Assembly: GCF_023515955.1 (NCBI RefSeq)
Contig: NZ_CP097322.1
Location: 2,420,001-2,484,000, forward strand
Origin: Streptomyces sp. RerS4
GTDB taxonomy: Bacteria > Actinomycetota > Actinomycetes > Streptomycetales > Streptomycetaceae
Reading direction: 5' to 3'
Length of the DNA: 64,000 nt
Part shown: positions 26,213-33,647 of the stretch, piece after piece
Layout of the letters: the number at the start of each line of letters is the position of its first letter
How positions within the stretch are numbered: the stretch's first letter is position 1
Notes under the pieces: generated by a model
Seen by the model: the letters and a program-made list of their open reading frames with translations, nothing else
What the model was told of the DNA's origin: nothing
Databases searched by the model: none
Made by a program: the position numbers and the translations under genes

Positions 26213-27115
26213 ATGACCGACACACACGTGACGAAGCGCCCCATGACCCTGCTCGGACTCGGCGACATGGGCACCGCCCTCGCCCGCACCTGGCTCGCCG
26301 CCGGCCACCCCCTCACCGTCTGGAACCGCACCGCCGCCAAGGCCGAGGCCCTGGCCTCCGAGGGCGCCCGCGTCGCCGCGAGCCCCGCCGAGGCGGTGGG
26401 CGCGAGCGATCTGATCGTGCTCTGCCTGCTGGACGACGCGAGCATCGGCGCGGTCCTGGACGCCGCCGACCTGACCGGCAAGGACCTGGTCAACCTCACC
26501 ACCGGCACCCCCGCCGAGGGGCGGGCGCGCGCCGCCTGGGCCGAGGCGCGCGGGGCCCGGTTCCTGGACGCGGGGATCATGGCCACCCCGGCGATGATCG
26601 GCGCCCCGGGCGCGGGCGCGTACGTCTTCTACAGCGGCTCCCGCCCGCTCTTCGAGGCCCACCGCGGCACGCTGGAGGTGCCGGCCGCCGCCCGCTTCGT
26701 CGGCGAGGACCCCGGCCACGCGGCCCTGCACGACGTGGCCCTGCTCAGCGCGATGTACGGGCTGTTCGCGGGGATCTCGCACGCCTACGCCCTGATCGAG
26801 GGCGAGGACATCGCCCCCAAGGACCTGGCGCCGCTGCTGTCGGAGTGGCTCGGCGCGATGGGCTTCTTCGTCGGGAACGCCGCCGAGCGGCTGACCTCGC
26901 GGGAGTTCACCGGCGGCGTGGTCTCGAACCTGGCCATGCAGGTCGCGGCCTCCGGGACGCTGCTGCGCACCGCCGCCGAACAGGGGGTCAGCCCGGAGCT
27001 GATCTCCCCCTACCTCGACCTGATGCGCGAGCGCCTGGAGTCCGACCCGGCGGCCCACGCCGGCGAGGACACCGCCGGCGCGATCACGCTCCTGCGCCGC
27101 CCGGGGCGTTCCTAG
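26213..27115 (+). CDS. NAD(P)-dependent dehydrogenase, imine reductase-like
   Basis: A 300-residue beta-hydroxyacid dehydrogenase-superfamily protein. Rossmann motif GLGDMGTALA at about 15-24, then NRTAAKAEAL which suggests NADP preference, and the long helical C-terminal domain of imine reductases/reductive aminases. The family also includes hydroxyisobutyrate dehydrogenases, so the reaction is unproven. ATG 26213 starts the conserved region. It is divergent from HxlR and its TAG stop overlaps that of the convergent EI24 gene. Confidence 0.85.
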   Translation: MTDTHVTKRPMTLLGLGDMGTALARTWLAAGHPLTVWNRTAAKAEALASEGARVAASPAEAVGASDLIVLCLLDDASIGAVLDAADLTGKDLVNLTTGTPAEGRARAAWAEARGARFLDAGIMATPAMIGAPGAGAYVFYSGSRPLFEAHRGTLEVPAAARFVGEDPGHAALHDVALLSAMYGLFAGISHAYALIEGEDIAPKDLAPLLSEWLGAMGFFVGNAAERLTSREFTGGVVSNLAMQVAASGTLLRTAAEQGVSPELISPYLDLMRERLESDPAAHAGEDTAGAITLLRRPGRS

Positions 27116-27969
27116 GGGAACGAGGGCGGCGGCGGGCCGAACCCTGCGGCGGGCTGCCGCACGAACGCGGCCGGCGCGTCGGGCCGCTTCGGGTCGTCCC
27201 CGGCCCGGCCCTCCCGCGCCTCCTCGGCGGGATCCTCACCCGTCAGCTCGCGCACCATCAGCGTCGCCCCCGCCACGGCCCCCGGCATCAGGAAGACCGC
27301 GACCAGCGGGACGAGGAACACCAGCACCAGCGGCACCCCGAAGCCCAGCGCCAGCGCGCGGCGCCCGCGCAGCAGGCGCAGCTGCTCGTCCAGGTCGACC
27401 CGGCGCCGCTGGAGGGCGACGGAGGTCAGTTCCTGGGTGAGGAAGAAGCCGGAGACGCAGAACCCGATGACGGGAACCACCGTCTGCCCGATCACCGGGA
27501 TGAACCCGAGGGCGAACAGCAGGATCCCGACGAGCGCCACCCGCACCAGCAGGCGCAGGCTGTCCCGGGCGGAGATCCACAGGTCCTCCCAGAACGAGCG
27601 GCCCGAGTCGGGCACCTCGCCGCCCTCGGTGCGGTCCACCTGCTCCGAGAGGGACTCGTAGAACGGCTGGCCCACCAGCAGGGTCACGGCGGTGAAGGTG
27701 ATCACCGCGAGGAAGAGGCCGAGGGCGTAGACCAGGGCGGTCAGGAAGCCGCGGAAGAGGCCGAGCCAGGGCGAGGACCAGTCGGAGGCGAAGGGCGTCG
27801 CCCAGCGCGTGAAGTCGTCGGCCCCCTGGAAGAGGCCGAACAGGGCGGCCGCGTAGAGCACCAGCGACACCAGGCCCGGCAGCAGGCCGAAGCCCAGCCA
27901 CCGTCCGTTGCCCAAGACCCATCTCTGGCCGGCCAGCAAATACCGGAAGCCCCCCGCAAGATCACGCAT
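27112..27969 (-). CDS. EI24 domain integral membrane protein
   Basis: A 285-residue membrane protein of the EI24/CysZ family with about five hydrophobic segments (near 24-46, 74-100, 141-160, 163-180 and 205-228) and a Pro-rich cytosolic tail. CysZ members carry sulfate; most actinobacterial members are uncharacterised. It starts at ATG 27969 six bases after TAAACT, with no ribosome-binding site. Its promoter region overlaps the terminator of the upstream ohr gene. Confidence 0.87.
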   Translation of the reverse strand: MRDLAGGFRYLLAGQRWVLGNGRWLGFGLLPGLVSLVLYAAALFGLFQGADDFTRWATPFASDWSSPWLGLFRGFLTALVYALGLFLAVITFTAVTLLVGQPFYESLSEQVDRTEGGEVPDSGRSFWEDLWISARDSLRLLVRVALVGILLFALGFIPVIGQTVVPVIGFCVSGFFLTQELTSVALQRRRVDLDEQLRLLRGRRALALGFGVPLVLVFLVPLVAVFLMPGAVAGATLMVRELTGEDPAEEAREGRAGDDPKRPDAPAAFVRQPAAGFGPPPPSFP

Positions 27970-27975
27970 GGGGGC

Positions 27976-27981
27976 AGTTTA
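27976..27981 (-). promoter_or_regulatory. -10 box of the EI24 gene
   Basis: TAAACT on the minus strand, six bases before ATG 27969; the expected -35 falls inside the ohr terminator hairpin. Confidence 0.45.
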
Positions 27982-27985
27982 CGGC

Positions 27986-28020
27986 GAAGGCCGCACCCCC
28001 CGGCGGGGGGTGCGGCCTTC
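27986..28020 (-). terminator. ohr terminator
   Basis: A 16-bp perfect stem starting GAAGGCCGCACCCCCC, three-base loop, 16 bases past the ohr stop. Confidence 0.88.
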
Positions 28021-28035
28021 ACGCGCGGGGCACGA

Positions 28036-28458
28036 TCAGACGGCCAGCTCGACCGTGATGTTGCCGCGGGTCGCCTTGGAGTACGGGCAGACCTGGTGGG
28101 CCTTCTCGATGAGGTCCTTGGCGGTGGCGGCGTCCACGTTCGGGATCGAGGCGGAGATCTTGACGATCAGACCGAAGCCCTCGTCGTTCTTGCCGATGCC
28201 GACCTCGGCGGTGACGGTGGAGCCGGAGACGTCGACCTTCTCGTTGCGGGCGACGACACCGAGCGCGCCCTGGAAGCAGGCGCTGTAGCCGGCGGCGAAC
28301 AGCTGCTCCGGGTTGGTGCCCTCGCCGCTGCCGCCCATCTCCTTCGGCGGGTTCACGACGACGTCGAGCTTGCCGTCGTGGGTGGCGACGCGGCCGTCGC
28401 GGCCGTTCTCGGCGGTGGCGACAGCGGTGTACGCGACGTCGGACTGCGTGATGGACAT
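28036..28458 (-). CDS. ohr: Organic hydroperoxide resistance protein
   Basis: A 140-residue OsmC/Ohr-family peroxidase that reduces organic and lipid hydroperoxides using a Cys pair and lipoyl or thiol donors. The two catalytic cysteines are C61 (YSACFQG) and C124 (HQVCPYS). Length is typical. No adjacent OhrR is present: the MarR gene 1.2 kb away lacks the N-terminal sensing Cys of OhrR. It is followed by its own terminator. Confidence 0.94.
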   Translation of the reverse strand: MSITQSDVAYTAVATAENGRDGRVATHDGKLDVVVNPPKEMGGSGEGTNPEQLFAAGYSACFQGALGVVARNEKVDVSGSTVTAEVGIGKNDEGFGLIVKISASIPNVDAATAKDLIEKAHQVCPYSKATRGNITVELAV

Positions 28459-28522
28459 GAAGTGGATCCTCCAGGTGAATCGCCGTGACTCGCGCCCACG
28501 ATCACGACGGTGTGGAGTGAGC

Positions 28523-29545
28523 CTAACCGGTGAAGGAAACGATCATCTTCCCGGTGTTGTCGCCGCGCAGCATTCCGAGGAAGGCGTCGGTGGCGTTCTC
28601 GACGCCCTCGACGACCGTCTCGTCGTAGCGCAGCTCGCCGGAGGCGAGCCAGCCGGCGACGTCCTTGACGAACTGGTCCTGGAGGCCGGCGTGGTCGCTC
28701 ACCAGCACGCCCTGCAGGCGCAGGCGCTTGCCGATGACCTGCACGAGGTTGCGCGGGCCGGGCGCCGGGGCGGTGTCGTTGTACTGGGCGATGGCCCCGC
28801 ACAGGGTGGCGCGGCCGTGCACCTTCAGGGAGGAGATGGCGGCCTCCAGGTGGTCGCCGCCGACGTTGTCGAAGTAGACGTCGATGCCCTCGGGGGCGGC
28901 TTCGGGCAGCTGCTCGGCGACGGGGCCGTTCTTGTAGTTGAAGGCGGCGTCGAAGCCGTACTTCTCCGTGAGGAGCGTCACCTTCTCGTCCGAGCCGGCG
29001 GAGCCGATCACCCGGGAGGCGCCCTTGATCTTCGCGAACTGGCCGACGAGGCTGCCGACCGCACCGGCGGCACCGGAGACGAAGACGGCGTCGCCCTCCT
29101 TGAAGGAGGCGACCTCGAACAGCCCGGCGTAGGCGGTCAGGCCCGGCATGCCGAGGACGCCGAGATAGGCGGAGAGCGGGGCGAGGGAGGCGTCGACCTT
29201 GGTGGCGTACTTCACGTCGAGGTCGGCGTACTCGCGCCAGCCCAGGTGGTGCAGGACGTGGTCGCCGACCGCGAAGCCCTCGGCGGCGGAGGCGACGACC
29301 TCGCCGACCGCGCCGCCCTGCATCGGCTCGTCGAGCTGGAAGGGCGGGACGTAGGACTTCACGTCGTTCATGCGTCCGCGCATGTACGGGTCCACGGACA
29401 TGCGGAGGTTGCGGACCAGGATCCGGCCGGGGGCGGGCTCGGCGGAGACCGGGACCTCGCGGAGGGCGAAGTCCTCGGCGACGGGCCAGCCCTGCGGGCG
29501 ACGGACGAGGTGCCACTCGCGGCTGACGGCGGGGATCTGAGACAT
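28523..29545 (-). CDS. NADP-dependent oxidoreductase (MDR superfamily, CurA-like)
   Basis: A 340-residue medium-chain reductase of the zinc-free leukotriene B4 dehydrogenase/CurA group, which reduces alkenal or alkenone double bonds with NADPH. It has the nucleotide-binding segment SGAAGAVGSLVGQFAK at about 150-165 and no zinc cysteines. ATG 29545 follows AGGAGC. It is divergent from a MarR regulator across 94 bp that contains a palindrome, so regulation by that protein is likely. Confidence 0.93.
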   Translation of the reverse strand: MSQIPAVSREWHLVRRPQGWPVAEDFALREVPVSAEPAPGRILVRNLRMSVDPYMRGRMNDVKSYVPPFQLDEPMQGGAVGEVVASAAEGFAVGDHVLHHLGWREYADLDVKYATKVDASLAPLSAYLGVLGMPGLTAYAGLFEVASFKEGDAVFVSGAAGAVGSLVGQFAKIKGASRVIGSAGSDEKVTLLTEKYGFDAAFNYKNGPVAEQLPEAAPEGIDVYFDNVGGDHLEAAISSLKVHGRATLCGAIAQYNDTAPAPGPRNLVQVIGKRLRLQGVLVSDHAGLQDQFVKDVAGWLASGELRYDETVVEGVENATDAFLGMLRGDNTGKMIVSFTG

Positions 29546-29600
29546 GCGGGGCTCCTGAACGAGGGGAAATGCTTCAGAACGTGAAACAACCATGCGCCTG

Positions 29601-29621
29601 GATATTTCATGTTGTCAAGTA
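29601..29621. promoter_or_regulatory. Candidate MarR operator
   Basis: An imperfect AT-rich palindrome framed by ATTT and AAAT at about 29603-29623, overlapping the marR promoter in the gap between marR and the oxidoreductase gene. Confidence 0.4.
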
Positions 29622-29627
29622 AATGGG

Positions 29628-29633
29628 TACTCT
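29628..29633 (+). promoter_or_regulatory. -10 box of the marR gene
   Basis: TACTCT, then six bases, then ATG 29640; leaderless geometry. Confidence 0.5.
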
Positions 29634-29639
29634 GGTGCC

Positions 29640-30062
29640 ATGCCCAGTCGCCGCACAGACCCAGTGACCATCGAGGTCGTCGAGCTCATCGGCGATGTCG
29701 TGGCCCGCTACCACATGGAGTACGAGGACGCGGCCTCCCGCCACCAGCTCACCGGCGCCCAGGCCAAGGTGCTGACGCTGCTGGCCGTGGAGCCGCTGCC
29801 GATGCGCCGCATCGCGCAGAAGCTGCGCTGCGAGCCGTCGAACGTCACCGGGATCATCGACCGGCTGGAGAGCCGCGGCCTGGTCGCGCGCCACCCGGAC
29901 CCGGCGGACCGCCGGGTGAAGCTGGCAGCGCCCACGGAGGACGGGATGCGGACGGCGGAGCGGCTGCGCGAGTCGCTGGACTTCGCGCGGGAGCCGCTGG
30001 CGGGGCTGTCGGCCGAGGAGCGCGAGGCGCTCCGGGACCTGCTCAGGCGGATGCTGGCCTGA
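29640..30062 (+). CDS. MarR family transcriptional regulator
   Basis: A 140-residue MarR regulator: winged HTH (MRRIAQKLRCEPSNVTGIID at about 58-77) with the wing motif DPADRRVKL. No N-terminal sensing Cys like that of OhrR; one Cys lies in the recognition region. It is divergent from the CurA-like oxidoreductase and likely controls it. Start from the -10 spacing; the conserved region agrees. Confidence 0.92.
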   Translation: MPSRRTDPVTIEVVELIGDVVARYHMEYEDAASRHQLTGAQAKVLTLLAVEPLPMRRIAQKLRCEPSNVTGIIDRLESRGLVARHPDPADRRVKLAAPTEDGMRTAERLRESLDFAREPLAGLSAEEREALRDLLRRMLA

Positions 30063-30074
30063 GGCGGCCCTGCC

Positions 30075-30842
30075 TCAGATGCACCACAGGTTCCAGAAGC
30101 TGCACTCCTCCGTGGGAGTCGGCTTCGGAGTCGGCTTCGGGGTGGTCGTGGGCTTCGGCGGGGTGCCCTGGCCCGGCTTGGTCTGCGTCGGGGCCGTGCC
30201 GGGCGGCTTCGCCGGGCCGGTCGCGTCGGGGGCCGGCTGCCCCGGCCCGGTGGGTCGTACGACTCCCCCGCCCTCGGTGGCGCCCGCAGACGGCCCCGTC
30301 CCCGCGGAGGCGGAGGCACTCCCGCTCGCCCCCGGCCGCGCCGAGCCGGAGGGTCCGCCCCCGGAGCCGGCCGTCTTCGCCGCCCCGCCCGAGGCCTTCG
30401 CCGTCGGCAGGGCCGAGGGCCCGGCGGGCAGACCGTCCCCGTCGGGCGGCAGCTGCGGGTCGCGGGGCTCGGCGTCGTCGACGAGCACCACCTCAGCCGC
30501 CCGGTCCGCCCCCTCGTCGTCGCTCACGATGCGGGCCACCGCGATGGAACCCCCGGTCGCGAGGAGCAGCCCGAGCCCCACCGTGAGCGCCGTCCGGCCG
30601 CCCCGGCGCCGGTTCGCGGCGCGGCGTCGGGCACCGGCCCGGCCCCCATGGGCGGGGCCGTTCATCACGATCAGGGAGTCCGCGAACACCTCGGCGAGCG
30701 CGGGCTGCGGCGGTGGGGGGCCGGGCGGCGTCGGGGCAGGGGCGCCCGACCCGGCGGCTATCAGTTGCTCGGCCGGGGTTCCGCACCCGGCGCACGCGAG
30801 GGCGCCGTTGAGGTGTCTGCGACAGGCGGGGCAATAGTTCAT
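30075..30842 (-). CDS. Zinc-ribbon, single-pass membrane protein with Pro/Thr-rich tail
   Basis: A 255-residue protein. Residues 4-20 hold a small zinc ribbon (CPAC-x9-CAGC). A Pro-rich linker follows, then a basic stretch (RRRAANRRRGGR at about 72-83), one transmembrane helix (about 85-105) and a long Pro/Gly/Ser/Thr-rich region that by the positive-inside rule faces outside. It ends KPTPKPTPTEECSFWNLWCI with two cysteines that could form a disulfide. No enzymatic domain. Function unknown; tail-to-tail with marR at 12 bp. Confidence 0.75.
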   Translation of the reverse strand: MNYCPACRRHLNGALACAGCGTPAEQLIAAGSGAPAPTPPGPPPPQPALAEVFADSLIVMNGPAHGGRAGARRRAANRRRGGRTALTVGLGLLLATGGSIAVARIVSDDEGADRAAEVVLVDDAEPRDPQLPPDGDGLPAGPSALPTAKASGGAAKTAGSGGGPSGSARPGASGSASASAGTGPSAGATEGGGVVRPTGPGQPAPDATGPAKPPGTAPTQTKPGQGTPPKPTTTPKPTPKPTPTEECSFWNLWCI

Positions 30843-30920
30843 GGCGCCCGCAGGCTATGCGCTTCCCGGCAACAGCGGTATTCCGGGAACGTAAGGATCC
30901 TGTGTGGAATCGTTACTTCC

Positions 30921-31508
30921 GTGACCGCGACCCAACCTTCCGGCACCCCGGGCGCCTTCGGGCCGTACGCCTTCCAACTGGTGCTGCTGCGCAGGATGGC
31001 GGACTTCCAACCGGACCTCGCCGAGCAGGCCCGGCTGCGGCTGGGGGCCACGCTCGCCGAGCAACGCGAGGCGAACCGGCGCTGGCAGGCGATGGTCCGC
31101 TCGCCCCGCTCCCGGGGCGCCCTCGCCCGCTACCGGTCGGTACTGGGCCCGCCGGAGTCGAGCGGGGCGCGCCGGATCGGCGACCTGACGTGCGAGGCCC
31201 TGCTGTGGCCGGTGGGGCTCTGGCCCGACCTGCGTTTCGAGGTGCTGGCCGGGCCGGACGGGGCGGTGTGGAACGAGTGGCTCGTGCGGGCGCCGGGCGC
31301 GCGGGGGCCCGTACTGGAGAGCGCCGCGGACCTGAGGCCGTGGTCGGCGACCGTGGACGAGGTGGCCCGTGCCTTCGCGCCCGCCCGGCCGATGGAGGGC
31401 ACGGCGCCGACCCGGTGGCGCCTGGCCTTCACGGCATCGGGGACCCCGCTGGTGGCGGAGTTCACGTACGGCCTGCTCCAGCGGGTGTCGCCGGGTGGTG
31501 TCGTCTAG
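30921..31508 (+). CDS. Hypothetical protein
   Basis: A 195-residue protein of unknown function with a helical N-terminal part and a beta-rich C-terminal half (W-rich segments LLWPVGLWPDL and RWRLAFTASG). No signal or membrane segment. The start is uncertain: GTG 30921 begins credible protein sequence; the frame is open to 30648. Its TAG stop lies inside the end of the palindromic element at 31505-31670, so the native C-terminus may have been altered. Confidence 0.6.
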   Translation: MTATQPSGTPGAFGPYAFQLVLLRRMADFQPDLAEQARLRLGATLAEQREANRRWQAMVRSPRSRGALARYRSVLGPPESSGARRIGDLTCEALLWPVGLWPDLRFEVLAGPDGAVWNEWLVRAPGARGPVLESAADLRPWSATVDEVARAFAPARPMEGTAPTRWRLAFTASGTPLVAEFTYGLLQRVSPGGVV

Positions 31509-31670
31509 GGGGTGTCTTTCGGATCAGGCCGGGCTCGCGGTGGCCGGCACCGCGCCTCGCCGCGTTGTCGTCGGTCGCCGACGCTCCGCGTCGACTCCCT
31601 CCTCCGCCTTGCGATGCACGGCACCGACCACCGCTCCCTGATCCGGCCTGATCCGAAAGACACCCCCTAG
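31505..31670. mobile_element. MITE-like palindromic element, 166 bp, 28-bp perfect terminal inverted repeats
   Basis: Two perfect 28-bp arms, 31505-31532 and 31643-31670, read CTAGGGGGTGTCTTTCGG... inward. The 110-bp core has no gene. The arms end in CTAG, which may be the target duplication. It sits between two convergent genes, and both genes' TAG stops fall in its ends. The structure is that of a non-autonomous miniature transposable element; no transposase is present here. Confidence 0.8.
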
Positions 31671-32380
31671 CTCCCGAGGAAGGCGCGGACGGCCGACGAG
31701 GTCGCGTCGTCGCCGAGCAGGTCGTTGTGCTTCAGGCAGCCCACCGGGGTGTTGAGGGCGCCGGCGAGCGGGACGCTGTGGTCCGGGTTGACCACCTCGT
31801 CGCACTCCGACCAGAAGGTCGCGTACCGCACCGCGCCGGGCGTCTCGTCGCCGGAGGCCAGGTTCTTCACGACGTACGAGCCGGGGGTCATGTCCCGGCA
31901 GGCCTGGTCCCACAGCGCGCACGCCCAGGCGGTGGACGTGCCGTGGTTGGGGCCGGCCAATGAGGCCCAGCGGTCGACGACCTCGGCGCCGCCCCCGTAC
32001 TTCACGTACCAGCGGCTGACCAGGGAGCCGAAGGAATGGCCGACGATGTCCACCCGTGCGGCGCCGGTCCGGCGCCGCACCTCGTCCACGTAGGCGGCGA
32101 GGCGACCGGAGAGCACCTCGTTGACGGACTGGTGCGTGTCGTAGCCCCAGGAGAAGAGCTGCCCGTCGGTGTACCCGTCGGCCCGCAGGTCCTCGCGCAG
32201 GGACCCCCACACCCCGGGGTCGGCGTTGTAGCCGTGGACGAAGACCACCGGGTTGCGCGGCGCCCCCGCGACCTGCTCGGCCGTCCGGTCGAAACGCTCG
32301 CCGGCGTGGGCCGGCAGGGGCGCCAGAAGGGTGAGGCAGAGGGTCAGGAGGGCCAGGATCCTCTGGCGGGGCGTCAGCAT
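31667..32380 (-). CDS. Secreted triacylglycerol lipase/esterase
   Basis: A 237-residue exported alpha/beta hydrolase of the lipase class 2 type. Signal peptide 1-26 (hydrophobic core, AHA-G). Oxyanion segment VFVHGYN at about 46-52, nucleophile elbow GHSFGS, probable Asp in CDEVVNPDHSV and His near HNDLL. Four or more Cys in the mature chain suggest disulfides. Start ATG 32380 follows AAAGGGGA. Its TAG stop lies in the end of the palindromic element. Confidence 0.9.
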   Translation of the reverse strand: MLTPRQRILALLTLCLTLLAPLPAHAGERFDRTAEQVAGAPRNPVVFVHGYNADPGVWGSLREDLRADGYTDGQLFSWGYDTHQSVNEVLSGRLAAYVDEVRRRTGAARVDIVGHSFGSLVSRWYVKYGGGAEVVDRWASLAGPNHGTSTAWACALWDQACRDMTPGSYVVKNLASGDETPGAVRYATFWSECDEVVNPDHSVPLAGALNTPVGCLKHNDLLGDDATSSAVRAFLGS

Positions 32381-32602
32381 CGGGTCCCCTTTACCTGGTT
32401 ACGCACGAGTAGCGCGGACGGTGCGCGCATCGTCGTGCCTGTCGGTACAGAAATCCACCCCCGTGCAGCACTCCCGGCCCGCGCGACACGCCACGGCCGG
32501 AGCAATCCAGCGGGCGGTATGCCCCTTTGACCCGAGAAGATATGAATTACGACCGACAGCCCCGTCGGTCTTCTTGCGCCCGCGCACTCGGGAGGAACTG
32601 CC

Positions 32603-33640
32603 GTGACCGTCAGTCTTGAGCAGCTGCGCCGCTGCCACGTCGCCGTCGACCTGGGAGCCGCCAGGACCCGCGTTTACGTCAAGGGCGCCGGACTGGTCGT
32701 CGACGAGCCCAGCGTCGCCGCGGTGAACACCCGCACCGGCGCGCTGATCGCCGTCGGCACCTTCGCCGAGCGGATGACCGGCCGTACGCCCGACTACATC
32801 CGGGTCGTGCGCCCCGTCTCCGGCGGCACCGTCGTCGACATCGAGATGGCCCAGCGGATGCTGCGTCACCTCCTCGGCGAGAAGCTGCGTCGCGCCCTGC
32901 GCCGCAAGCCCCGCCTGCGGGCCGCCGCCTGCACCCCGCACGACGCCGACCCGCTGGCCCAGCGCGCCACGGTGGAGACCCTGGTCGGGCTCGGCGCCCG
33001 GCGCGTCGAACTGGTCGACACCCTGATCGCCGCCGCCGTCGGCTGCGGTCTGCCCGTGGAGCAGCCGACCGCGACGATGATCATGGTGTGCGGGGCGGCG
33101 GCCACCCAGGTGGCCGTCCTCTCGCTCGGCTCGATCGTCACCGCCGAACGGATCCCCGTCGGCGGCGAGGCCATCGACCACGCGGTGGTCCAGCACCTGC
33201 GCCACGCGCACGAGCTGATGCTGCCGAGCCAGGCCGTCCGTCCCCTCCAGGTGGCCCTGCACGGCAACGGCATCACCGCCGAGGGCCCGGCGTCCACCCT
33301 GATCCACGGACGGGACGTCGCCACCGGACTCGCCCGTTCCGTCCAGGTGGACACGGCCGCCGTGCGCGACGCCATCCACACCCCCCTGACCGCCGTCCTC
33401 GACGGCATCGGCAAGGTGCTGCGGGACTGCCCGCCGGACCTGGTCGCGGACCTGACGGACCGGGGGATCATGATGGTGGGAGGCAGCGCGCTGCTGCCGG
33501 GCCTGGACCAGATGCTGCGGGACTGGACCGGAATGCCCGTGGCCATCGCGGAACGGCCGGACGTGTGCGCCGTGCTGGGGCTCGGCGCGATGCTGGAAGG
33601 GAAGATCGCACCCATGGTTCTCAACCCCCTGGCCGAATGA
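32603..33640 (+). CDS. mbl: Mbl-like MreB-family actin homologue with altered ATPase motifs
   Basis: A 345-residue MreB-family protein, in the map position of Streptomyces mbl. Overall fold motifs are visible, but nucleotide-site residues differ from MreB: phosphate-1 reads DLGAARTRVY (usual DLGTANT), the EEP segment with the catalytic Glu is VDT, phosphate-2 reads VCGAAATQV (usual DIGGGTTE), and the adenosine motif is VGGSALLPGL. ATP hydrolysis is therefore doubtful. In Streptomyces, MreB-type proteins act in spore-wall formation. GTG 32603 follows GGGAGGA. The next gene starts seven bases after its stop. Confidence 0.8.
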   Translation: MTVSLEQLRRCHVAVDLGAARTRVYVKGAGLVVDEPSVAAVNTRTGALIAVGTFAERMTGRTPDYIRVVRPVSGGTVVDIEMAQRMLRHLLGEKLRRALRRKPRLRAAACTPHDADPLAQRATVETLVGLGARRVELVDTLIAAAVGCGLPVEQPTATMIMVCGAAATQVAVLSLGSIVTAERIPVGGEAIDHAVVQHLRHAHELMLPSQAVRPLQVALHGNGITAEGPASTLIHGRDVATGLARSVQVDTAAVRDAIHTPLTAVLDGIGKVLRDCPPDLVADLTDRGIMMVGGSALLPGLDQMLRDWTGMPVAIAERPDVCAVLGLGAMLEGKIAPMVLNPLAE

Positions 33641-33647
33641 CGGCCGG

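Noticed and set aside
28036..30062. ohr-ohrR pair
   Set aside because: The MarR gene is separated from ohr by another gene, lies opposite it and lacks the N-terminal peroxide-sensing Cys.
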